A stretch of DNA of 49,691 nucleotides from positions 1 through 49,691 of the forward strand of contig JBBQVB010000004.1 of the NCBI GenBank assembly GCA_038211965.1. The letters run 5' to 3'. Under the pieces are notes generated by a model. The model had not been told where the DNA came from. It was given only the letters and a program-made list of their open reading frames with translations, and did not search any database. Positions 42,523 through 49,691 of this stretch are shown here, in pieces. Numbering within the stretch: position 1 is the first letter of the stretch; every line of letters begins with the position of its first letter. A program made the translations under genes and the position numbers. The stretch is from Glacieibacterium sp038211965. Its GTDB lineage: Bacteria > Pseudomonadota > Alphaproteobacteria > Sphingomonadales > Sphingomonadaceae.

Positions 42523-44286
42523 TTAATCGGCGAACGCGATATCGTCGAGATGAAGTTCGGCGCTGGGGGTTCGCCCCCAGTCGTCGCGCTTGACGCGACC
42601 CGCGAGATATAATGGTCGCCGTCCTGCCCCGGCGAGGGCGACCCCGAGCGGCGCGTCCGCGCTGCGAAACGCCATCGCCTTGAGCCGCGCGCCATCGCTC
42701 GCACCGAGCACGACGCGCACATGCGCCTCGCCGACGACATCGCATTTAACGATGGTCCACGGCCCGCTGGCGACGCGTGGGTGCGGCCAGCCCTGACCAT
42801 AGGGTCCGGCGCCATCGAGCGCTTCGGCGAGGTCGACGCAGACCCCGCGCGGTGCGACGGCGGCGTCGAGCATCAGCGCGGTACCCGTAACGGCCCCCGT
42901 TAACTCCGCCCCGCACCGTTCATTGAGGAACGCGCCAAAGGCGTCGATACCGCCGGCGGCAACTGTCACCCCGCACGCCATGGCGTGGCCGCCGCCCGCG
43001 ACCAGCAGCCCGCGCTCCTTCGCGGCGAGCACCGCGCCGCCGAGATCGACGCCGGGAACCGATCGGCCCGAGCCCTTGGCACTGCCGTCGGGCTGCACCG
43101 ACAGCACGATCACCGGGCGGTGCAGCCGGTCCTTGAGACGGCTCGCGACGATGCCGATGACGCCGGGGTGCCAGCCCTCGCCCGCGATCACCGCGACGGC
43201 CTCGTTGCCGCTCTGGCTGGCGCGCGCGACGGCTTCCTCGGTAACCTCGGCCTCGATGGCACGGCGTTCCTGATTGAGGCGGTCGAGCTGGGCCGCGAGT
43301 TCGCCCGCTTCGACCGGATCGTCGCAGGTCAGCAGGCGCACCCCCAGATCGGCCTGCCCGACGCGCCCGCCCGCATTGATGCGCGGCCCGAGCGCGAATC
43401 CGAGATCGTGGCAGGCCGGCGCACGCTCGAGTCCTGCGACGGCGATCAGCGCGTTCAAGCCGACGTTGCGCCGCGCCGCCATGACCTTGAGCCCCTGCGC
43501 GACGAAGGCACGGTTGAGACCGGTCAGCGGCACGACGTCGGCAACGGTGCCGAGCGCGACGAGGTCGAGCAGGTCGAGCAGCCTCGGCTCGTGGCGGGCG
43601 GCGAACCAGCCCTGTGCGCGCAGCGTCCGCAACACCGCGACGCCGAGCAGGAACGCGACGCCGACCGCCGCGAGGTGCCCGAACGCTGCCCCCGCCGCCT
43701 CGTCGAGACGATTCGGGTTCACCACCGCGACAGCGTGCGGCAGCGCCGTCGAGGCGCGGTGGTGGTCGACGACGATGACCTGCATCCCCGCATCCGCCGC
43801 CGCCGACAGCGCCTCGAAGCCCTGCGTGCCGCAGTCGACGGTGACGACGAGGCCCGCCCCCGCCGCCGCGAGCGCGCGCATCGCGTCGGCGCTCGGGCCA
43901 TAGCCTTCGAGCAGGCGGTCGGGGATGTAGGTCGAGACGATGCCGCCGCAGCCGCGGATCAGCCGCACCAGCAACGCCGCGCTGGTCGCGCCGTCGACGT
44001 CGTAGTCGCCGAAGATGACAATGTTTTCGCGGTCGACGACGGCGCGGGCGACGCGCGCCGCGGCGACATCCATGTCGCGGAAGATCGACGGGTCGGGCAG
44101 CCAGTCGCGGATCGTCGGCGCGCGCAGCCGCGCGAAATCGGGGGCCGACGCACCGCGCGCGCGGAACAGCTGGTCGACCAGCGCGGTCAGGCCGTCCCCG
44201 TCCGCCCCGACATCGGGTGCGATGCCACCGCGCCACTGCCAGTGCTTGCCGAGAACCGAGGATCGCACGTTGAACACGGGGGTCAT
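42523..44286 (-). CDS. recJ: Single-stranded-DNA-specific exonuclease RecJ
   Basis: 5'-3' single-strand DNA exonuclease of recombination and mismatch repair, cytoplasmic. The 587-aa protein has the DHH phosphoesterase motifs in order: FGDYDVDGATSAALL (~93), VTVDCGT, VIVVDHHRAS (~172), GTVADVVPL (~247), then the linker GPRINAGGRVGQADLGVRLL, the DHHA1 domain with GEGWHPGVIGIVASRLKD and VAGGGHAMACG, and the OB-fold C terminus. All metal-binding Asp/His are intact. It is last in the chain UDG, transglycosylase, moaB, recJ, 35 nt after moaB. Confidence 0.97.
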   Translation of the reverse strand: MTPVFNVRSSVLGKHWQWRGGIAPDVGADGDGLTALVDQLFRARGASAPDFARLRAPTIRDWLPDPSIFRDMDVAAARVARAVVDRENIVIFGDYDVDGATSAALLVRLIRGCGGIVSTYIPDRLLEGYGPSADAMRALAAAGAGLVVTVDCGTQGFEALSAAADAGMQVIVVDHHRASTALPHAVAVVNPNRLDEAAGAAFGHLAAVGVAFLLGVAVLRTLRAQGWFAARHEPRLLDLLDLVALGTVADVVPLTGLNRAFVAQGLKVMAARRNVGLNALIAVAGLERAPACHDLGFALGPRINAGGRVGQADLGVRLLTCDDPVEAGELAAQLDRLNQERRAIEAEVTEEAVARASQSGNEAVAVIAGEGWHPGVIGIVASRLKDRLHRPVIVLSVQPDGSAKGSGRSVPGVDLGGAVLAAKERGLLVAGGGHAMACGVTVAAGGIDAFGAFLNERCGAELTGAVTGTALMLDAAVAPRGVCVDLAEALDGAGPYGQGWPHPRVASGPWTIVKCDVVGEAHVRVVLGASDGARLKAMAFRSADAPLGVALAGAGRRPLYLAGRVKRDDWGRTPSAELHLDDIAFAD

Positions 44287-44321
44287 CGCGACACCCTAGC
44301 GCACGGGCCGGGCGAAGTGAA

Positions 44322-44849
44322 TCAGCGTTCGGTGAGGCGCGGCATCAGTTCGACGAAATTGCAGGGGCGATGGCGGCTGTCGAGCTGACTGGCGAGGATG
44401 CCGTCCCAGCCGTCGCGCACCGCCCCCGTCGAGCCGGGGAGTGCGAACAGGTAGGTGCCGCGCGCGACGCCGGCGCAGGCGCGCGACTGGACGGTCGAGG
44501 TGCCGATGCTGGCGAAGCTCAGCCAGCGGAACAGCTCGCCGAAGCCGGGGATTTCCTTGTCCCAGACCGTGGCGAACGCCTCGGGGGTCACGTCGCGCCC
44601 CGTGACCCCGGTGCCGCCGGTCGAGACGATGCAGTCGATCTGCGCGTCGTCGATCCACGCGTTCAGCTGGGCAACGAGGGTGGGCACGTCGTCGCGGACG
44701 ATGGCGCGCGCCGCCAGCACATGTCCCGCCGCCGTCAGCCGCTCGACGAGCGTGTCGCCCGACCGGTCGTCGGCGGTCGTCCGCGTGTCCGACACCGTCA
44801 GCGCCGCGATGCGGACGGGCTTGAAGGTCAGCGCTGCGTCAATTGGCAC
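44322..44849 (-). CDS. moaB: Molybdenum cofactor biosynthesis protein B
   Basis: The 175-aa protein is of the MoaB/Mog (molybdopterin adenylyltransferase-like) family. LTVSDTRTTADDRSGDTL near residue 18, IVSTGGTGVTGRDVTPEAF and the LFALPGSTGAVRDGW segment form the MPT/nucleotide-binding site. The GTG at 44849 was chosen since the protein then begins like other alphaproteobacterial MoaB (PIDAALTFKPVRIAALTVSDTR) and GGTGG is six bases upstream. It overlaps the transglycosylase stop by 11 bases. No other molybdopterin gene is in the window. Confidence 0.94.
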   Translation of the reverse strand: MPIDAALTFKPVRIAALTVSDTRTTADDRSGDTLVERLTAAGHVLAARAIVRDDVPTLVAQLNAWIDDAQIDCIVSTGGTGVTGRDVTPEAFATVWDKEIPGFGELFRWLSFASIGTSTVQSRACAGVARGTYLFALPGSTGAVRDGWDGILASQLDSRHRPCNFVELMPRLTER

Positions 44850-46692
44850 TCGCGACCACCACGTCGTCCACGGGCAGTTGCGGGGAAAGATACGCCGGCA
44901 CCGGCGGCGCGACGAAGGTCGGTGTGGCCTTGACGCCGGTCGCGCCTGCCATGCCCGGGAAGCGCGGCCACAGGCCCTGCGCCAGCGCGTCCATGCTTGG
45001 CACGGGAGCGCCGTCGCGCAGCTGGTACATCCAGTAGTTGCGCAGCACGACCTCGACGTAGTGGCGCGTTTCCTTGAACGGGATCGATTCGATGAACAGC
45101 AGCGGGTCGCCATTGTCCTTGAGTGTGGTGTTCCACTTCTGCACCGACCCCGGCCCGGCATTGTACGCGGCGATGACCTTGGGCAGCAGCCCCGCCGTGT
45201 AGCTCATGTCGCGCAGTTCCTCGAGGTAGGTCTGGCCGCACTCGATGTTGAATTCCGGGTCGGCGAGATCGCGCACCGCGGCGACCTCGATCGTCGATCC
45301 ATCGGCCATGCGTGCGGTGGCGCGCCGCGCGGCGGCGGGCATCAGCTGCATGATCCCCTTCGCGCCGGTGCGGCTCGTCGCCGAGGTGATGAAATTCGAC
45401 TCCTGCAGCGCGTGCGCGAAGACGAGGCCGCGGTCGACGCGCCAGCCGCGGTACGGCGTCCACTCGGGCGCCGGGAAGCGCGCGCTCATCGGCGTCTCGC
45501 TGCCCAGCGGTGGGTGCTGCGCGAGCCAATACTGCGTCGCCGGCATCGACAGCTTGGCGGCGAGCCGCAGCAGCGGCGCGTACATCTGCGACGGCGTCGT
45601 CGCGGCGAGATACTTCAGCTCGCGGTCGGCGAGGCCGAGCTGCCCGATCTCGACGAGCGCGGCGGCACGGTGTGCGCCGGGCAGCGCCGACAGCGTGTTC
45701 CAGTCGGCGGTGATGAAATCGGGTTCGGCCCAGTCGATCGCGCCCTGCAGGCCCAGCGCGCGGCGCGCCAGCAGGCCGTAGAAGCGGTCGGGATAGGCGG
45801 CAGCGCGGGTCAGGCGCGCCGTGGCCTCGGCGGGCCGACCGCACGCCATCTGCGCGCGGCTCGCCCAGTACGCCGCAGCGGCGCTGAGGTCGTCGCCGGC
45901 AAACTTGGTGGCGACGGCATCGAAGCCCTTGGCCGCGCCCTCGCAGTCGCCCTGGCGGAACGCGGCGAGGCCCGCGACCCAGCCGCCGAGCGCGCCCCAG
46001 TCGCCGGTTCCCCTGGCGGCGATGGCCGCGACGCGACGCGCGGCAACATCGTCGCCGCCGGTGTAATAGCTCCACGCGACACGCTCCGCCCATTCGGTGG
46101 CGACGGGCTCCGACGCCGACGGCGCCAGCGCCGCCAGCGCGCTTTCGGCGTCGGCGTTGCGGTCGGCCGCGAGCAGCGGCTTGAGGCGCGCGGCGAGCGC
46201 CGCATCGCCCGCTGCGCCGAACCCCTGCGCCGCGCGCGGGGCCATCGGCGTGCCGAAGCTGACGGTGCGGAAGGCGCGCTGCGTCGGCAGGGCCGGCGCG
46301 TCCGGGGTGCCGAGGCGCTGCGCGAGCTGGAGGACCTTGGGCGTCTGCGGCAGGTCGGCGTTCGCGCCGAGCCAGGCATTGAGCTGGTCGAGCGTCGCTT
46401 TGCCGGTGCCGCGCGCGAGCATCAGCTGCGCCTTCGCCGTGCCCGTGAGCAGCCCGCCGGGCAGTCCCGCCAGCGCGGCCTCGGCGGCGCCGTGGCGGCC
46501 GGCGTCGATATCGAGGAAGATCTGGCGGTACGTCGCGCGCTGCGCGGGCGACAACTGCGTCGGTACGCGGCGCTGCGCGGGGGTGATGCCGGTGTTGGCA
46601 GTAACGACGATATCGGCCGACGGCGCTGGCGCCGCGTCGTCGGCCTGCGCGGCGAACGGCAACAGCGCAGCGAGAAGGAGAAGCTTACGCAT
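44839..46692 (-). CDS. Soluble lytic transglycosylase (Slt70-like)
   Basis: Cleaves peptidoglycan glycan strands in the periplasm. The 617-aa protein has a signal peptide (residues 1-17), a long alpha-superhelical region (~40-410) as in Slt70 and a C-terminal SLT domain. The catalytic Glu is E431 in FAHALQESNF, followed by GAKGIMQLMP and AYNAGPGSV with the substrate-binding residues. The C-terminal ~60 residues form a Pro-rich tail. It overlaps the uracil-DNA glycosylase by eight bases and moaB by eleven, so these genes are translated from one message. Confidence 0.94.
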   Translation of the reverse strand: MRKLLLLAALLPFAAQADDAAPAPSADIVVTANTGITPAQRRVPTQLSPAQRATYRQIFLDIDAGRHGAAEAALAGLPGGLLTGTAKAQLMLARGTGKATLDQLNAWLGANADLPQTPKVLQLAQRLGTPDAPALPTQRAFRTVSFGTPMAPRAAQGFGAAGDAALAARLKPLLAADRNADAESALAALAPSASEPVATEWAERVAWSYYTGGDDVAARRVAAIAARGTGDWGALGGWVAGLAAFRQGDCEGAAKGFDAVATKFAGDDLSAAAAYWASRAQMACGRPAEATARLTRAAAYPDRFYGLLARRALGLQGAIDWAEPDFITADWNTLSALPGAHRAAALVEIGQLGLADRELKYLAATTPSQMYAPLLRLAAKLSMPATQYWLAQHPPLGSETPMSARFPAPEWTPYRGWRVDRGLVFAHALQESNFITSATSRTGAKGIMQLMPAAARRATARMADGSTIEVAAVRDLADPEFNIECGQTYLEELRDMSYTAGLLPKVIAAYNAGPGSVQKWNTTLKDNGDPLLFIESIPFKETRHYVEVVLRNYWMYQLRDGAPVPSMDALAQGLWPRFPGMAGATGVKATPTFVAPPVPAYLSPQLPVDDVVVASAN

Positions 46693-47446
46693 CGGTCAGG
46701 CGCGCCTTGGCGGCAAGCAGGTCGCGCCACGCCAGCGCCTTGAGCGACGGTTGGGCGAGCAGCTGCACAGGGTGGAATGTCGGCAGCACGGCGATGTGGC
46801 TCCCGCCGACCGTCAGGAACTTGCCGCGCAGTCGCGCGATGCCCGCCGTCGCGCCCGTCAACGCGGCGGCCGCAGTACCGCCGAGGGCGAGCACGACGCG
46901 GGGTTTCGCCAGCTCGATCTGGCGGCGCAGGAACGGCGCGCACGCGGCGATCTCGGGCGCGGCAGGTGCGCGGCCTCCCGGCGTCGGCCAGTAGACGAGA
47001 TTGGCGAGATACGTCGTCGACCGCGACAGGCCGATGGCGGCAAGCATCCGGTCGAGCAGCGCCCCCGCCGCGCCGGGGAGCGCGCCGTCGGCGGACGGCA
47101 TCTCGCCGACGAGCATCAGCGGCGAACCCGGCGTCCCCTCGGCAAAGATCGGCGCGGAACCGTGCGTCGCCAGCGTACAGCCGTCGAACTCGGCCAGCGC
47201 GGCCTGCAGCGCCGCGAGGCTGTCGGCGCGCGCGACGAGCGCGTGTGCCGCGACGACCGCATCGGCCTCGCACGGCAGGATCGGCTGCGCGGCCGGCGGC
47301 GGCGGAGTCTGTATCGGGGCGATCGTCGGCGGGGCCAGCCAGCTGTACGGCGCCTCGTCGACAAGCGTGTCGACGCCCGCCTCGACAAGCCACGCGAGTG
47401 CGGCGAGCGCTTCGGCGTTCGTGTGCGTGTGGAGGCCCCCGTTCAC
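46685..47446 (-). CDS. Uracil-DNA glycosylase family protein, divergent type 4/5
   Basis: The 253-aa protein belongs to the type-4/5 UDG group: LMLVGEMPSADG, AGALLDRMLAAIGL, YLANLVYWPTPGGRAP, IAACAPFLRRQIEL, VVLALGGTAAAAL, and LPTFHPVQLL with the motif-B His. Two features are unusual. The first motif lacks the usual ED...G(R/K)PFVG stretch, including the Phe that stacks on uracil. Only three Cys remain, so the usual four-Cys iron-sulfur site looks incomplete. It may be a divergent but active sphingomonad subtype or may have another base specificity. GTG at 47446 is a likely start; GTG at 47455 is an alternative. Confidence 0.8.
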   Translation of the reverse strand: MNGGLHTHTNAEALAALAWLVEAGVDTLVDEAPYSWLAPPTIAPIQTPPPPAAQPILPCEADAVVAAHALVARADSLAALQAALAEFDGCTLATHGSAPIFAEGTPGSPLMLVGEMPSADGALPGAAGALLDRMLAAIGLSRSTTYLANLVYWPTPGGRAPAAPEIAACAPFLRRQIELAKPRVVLALGGTAAAALTGATAGIARLRGKFLTVGGSHIAVLPTFHPVQLLAQPSLKALAWRDLLAAKARLTDA

Positions 47447-47561
47447 GTCCGCCACTCTGCGGCAGCGCGCGCTCTGGTCAAGCCGCGCGGGGGTCCGTAT
47501 CTGTTGAACGACGGGTTTCGTGCGACGGGCCGCGCCAAGTGTCCGCCACGGGGAGAGAAAA

Positions 47562-49211
47562 ATGTCCGAACGCGAGTCCATGCCCTACGACATCGTCATC
47601 GTCGGCGGCGGCCCGGCGGGCCTGTCCGCTGCGATCCGCGCCAAGCAGGCGGCGACGGCGGCAGGCATCGAACTCGCGGTGTGCGTGCTCGAAAAGGGCT
47701 CCGAGATCGGCGCGCACATCCTGTCGGGGGCGGTCGTCGATCCCAAGGCGCTCGACGAGCTGCTGCCCGACTGGCAGGACCTCGACAGTCCGCTGACGGT
47801 GCCGGTGACGCACAACCATCACTGGCTGCTCGGCGCGACGGGCAAGGTCGAGGTGCCGCACTGGATCCTGCCGCCGTTCCTCGACAACAAGGGCTGCTAC
47901 ACGCTCAGCCTCGGCAATTTCTGCCGCTGGCTGGCAACGCAGGCCGAGGCGCTGGGGGTCGAAATCTTCCCCGGCTTCGCGGCGGCAGAAGTGCTGTGGA
48001 ACGACGACGGCTCGGTCAAGGGCGTCGCGACCGGCGACATGGGCGTCGCCAGGGACGGCACGCGCAAGGACAGTTACCAGCCGGGCCTCGAGCTCCACGC
48101 CAAGTATACGTTTTTTGCCGAAGGCGTGCGCGGGCATCTGTCGAAGCAGTTGATCCGCCACTTCGACCTCGCCAAGGACGCGCAGCCGCAAATCTACGGT
48201 CTCGGCATCAAGGAGCTGTGGGATATCGAGCCGGGCAAGCACGTTCCCGGCACGGTGATCCACACGCAGGGCTGGCCGCTGACCAGCGGCAGCAACGGCG
48301 GCGGCTTCATCTACCACCAGGCGAACGGGCAGGTCGCGCTCGGCTTCGTGACATGGCTCAACTACACCAATCCGTACCTGTCACCGTTCGAGGAGATGCA
48401 GCGCTGGAAGACGCATCCGGCGATCACCGAACTGCTCACCGGCGGGCGGCGGGTCAGCTACGGCGCGCGCGCGATCAACGACGGCGGCTGGCAGTCGGTG
48501 CCGAAACTGACCTTCCCCGGCGGCGCGCTGATCGGCTGCAGCGCGGGCTTCGTCAACGTGCCACGCATCAAGGGCAGCCATACCGCGATGAAGACCGGCA
48601 TGATGGCCGCCGACGCGGCGGTCGCGGCGATCGTCTCGCAGCGCCAGGGCGACGCGCTCGCCGAATACCAGACCGCGTACGAGGGCAGTTGGGTCTATGA
48701 CGAACTGCGGCGCGTGCGCAACATGCTGCCGATGATCGAGAAATTGGGCGATGCCATCGGCACGCCGCTCGCCGGTATCAACATGTGGCTCGAGCATCTC
48801 GGGCTGCGCCTGCCGTTCACCCTCGGCCATCACAAGGACAACGAGCAGCTCAAGCGCAAGGACGCCGTCCACCCGATCAAATATCCCAAGCCCGATGGGG
48901 TCATCACCTTCGACCGGCTGTCGAGCGTCTTCCTGTCGAATACCAACCACGAGGAGGACTAGCCGGTCCACCTGACGCTGCGCGACCCCGACGTGCCGAT
49001 CAGGTTCAACCTGCCGACGTATGACGAACCCGCGCAACGCTATTGCCCGGCCGGGGTCTACGAGGTCGTCGAGGTCGAAGGGCTGCCGAAATTCCAGATC
49101 AACGCGCAGAACTGCGTCCACTGCAAGACCTGCGATATCAAGGACCCGACGCAGAACATCAACTGGGTGGTGCCCGAGGGCGGCGGCGGGCCGAACTACC
49201 CGAATATGTGA
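47562..49211 (+). pseudogene. Electron-transfer flavoprotein-ubiquinone oxidoreductase, interrupted by an in-frame amber codon
   Basis: ETF-QO passes electrons from ETF to ubiquinone. Reading from ATG 47562 (after GGGGAGA), 466 codons encode the FAD and quinone part (DIVIVGGGPAGLSAAIRAKQ, IGAHILSGAVVDP, GGALIGCSAGFVN) and stop at TAG 48960-48962. The same frame then continues for 82 codons with PVHLTLRDPDVPI, RYCPAGVYE, NCVHCKTCDIKDP and the expected end GGGGPNYPNM. With one sense codon at the stop the protein would be 549 aa, the normal length. Homologues have Gln in this position (HEEDQPVHL), so a single C to T change (CAG to TAG) explains it. All four 4Fe-4S cysteines lie after the stop. 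Either a mutation, a sequencing error or suppression is possible; both parts keep normal codon use, so any inactivation is recent. Confidence 0.9.
48960..48962 (+). other. In-frame TAG within the ETF-QO gene
   Basis: The codon follows AACCACGAGGAGGAC and precedes CCGGTCCACCTG. Conserved family sequence continues on both sides in the same frame without gap, so this is a point change and not a frameshift. Confidence 0.9.
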
Positions 49212-49216
49212 AGACT

Positions 49217-49691
49217 CTAGCGCAAGTTTCCCACCGCCCGCTGGATCCGCCGGCACGCTTCCTCGAGCGCCGCTTCGCTCGTCGCATAGCTGATGCGGAA
49301 GGCGGGCGAGCCGCCGAACGCCGCGCCGTGAACGACCGCGACGCCTTCGCTGTCGAGCAGATACGCCGCGACCGCCTCGTCGTCGGTCAGCACGCCGCCG
49401 CCGGGTGTCGTCTTGCCGATCAGCCCCGCGCAATCGGGATAGACGTAGAACGCGCCGTCGGCGCGCGGGCAGCGCAGGCCCGGCGTCTGGTTGAGCATCG
49501 AAACCACGAGATCGCGGCGCGCCTGGAACGCGGCGTTGCGCTCGATCAGGAACGACTGGTCGCCGTTCAGCGCCGCCACGACGGCGGCCTGCGCGACCGA
49601 ACACGGGTTGCTCGTCGATTGCGACTGGATCTTCGCCATCGCCTTGATCAGCCACGCCGGACCGCCCGCGAAGCCGATGCGCCAACCGGTC
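49217..49691 (-). CDS. Aspartate-type aminotransferase, C-terminal part (N terminus outside window)
   Basis: Fold-type I PLP aminotransferase. The window holds only the last ~157 residues, beginning TGWRIGFAGGPAWLIKAM, which is just after the Schiff-base lysine in class I aminotransferases, and then SQSTSNPCSVAQAAVVAAL, GAFYVYPD and the substrate-carboxylate Arg in FRISYATS. The pattern is that of the alphaproteobacterial aspartate aminotransferase (AatA-like). It is convergent with the ETF-QO gene, with only five bases between the stops. Confidence 0.92.
   Translation of the reverse strand, partial: TGWRIGFAGGPAWLIKAMAKIQSQSTSNPCSVAQAAVVAALNGDQSFLIERNAAFQARRDLVVSMLNQTPGLRCPRADGAFYVYPDCAGLIGKTTPGGGVLTDDEAVAAYLLDSEGVAVVHGAAFGGSPAFRISYATSEAALEEACRRIQRAVGNLR

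Noticed and set aside
48963..49211. Separate small ferredoxin-like gene
   Set aside because: It is the C-terminal part of ETF-QO in the same frame after the amber codon; it has no own ribosome site that I can see.

Overview
The window looks like the chromosome of a high-GC alphaproteobacterium, most likely in the Sphingomonadales. The evidence is strong G/C third-position bias, a TrcR/DUF1013 cell-cycle regulator, a PEPxxWA-type sorting tail, a glnB-glnA pair, and protein sequences that read like sphingomonad homologues. Genus and species cannot be settled from the sequence alone. No insertion sequence, phage gene, CRISPR array or rRNA is visible. Three tRNA genes (Ala-CGC, Gln-CTG, Glu-TTC) all lie on the minus strand.

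Layout. (1) 1-16.25 kb, minus strand: a two-partner secretion locus. An OmpA-like periplasmic protein is followed by a TpsB/FhaC-type outer-membrane transporter and then a giant TpsA/FHA-type exoprotein. The exoprotein runs off the left edge after 4,534 uninterrupted codons and carries about a dozen degenerate repeat modules. (2) 16.3-22.1 kb: tRNA-Ala, phenylalanine 4-hydroxylase, a GT39-like membrane glycosyltransferase, tRNA-Gln, a membrane-anchored cytochrome c, prephenate dehydratase and kynureninase. (3) 22.3-27.15 kb, plus strand: TrcR, then a tightly overlapping four-gene operon (MBL-fold hydrolase, acyl-CoA synthetase, glutathione transferase, GFA-type zinc protein). (4) 27.2-31.7 kb: glnB-glnA behind a candidate sigma-54 promoter, a YpfJ-type zinc metallopeptidase, an S1/P1 nuclease and a CAP-domain protein. 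(5) 31.8-34.4 kb: an ABC-F ATPase and an unknown protein.

(6) 34.5-41.6 kb is the most interesting block. A TetR-like regulator is followed by two convergent operons: DUF1330 plus DsbA/kappa-GST on the plus strand, and membrane MBL-fold hydrolase, DUF3604 lipoprotein, PpiC-type prolyl isomerase and HupE-like membrane protein on the minus strand. Beyond the second lies a divergent DUF4345 gene. Nearly identical 21-bp palindromic operators sit at both outer promoters, at 35137 and 41202. This points to one regulon and possibly one undescribed envelope system.

(7) 41.7-49.7 kb: tRNA-Glu, a PEPxxWA-CTERM protein, the minus-strand chain UDG, lytic transglycosylase, moaB, recJ, and then ETF-ubiquinone oxidoreductase on the plus strand. 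The last is interrupted by an in-frame amber codon exactly between its flavin part and its 4Fe-4S part. The window ends inside an aspartate-type aminotransferase on the minus strand.

All functions are read from sequence motifs and memory of the families; no database search was run.
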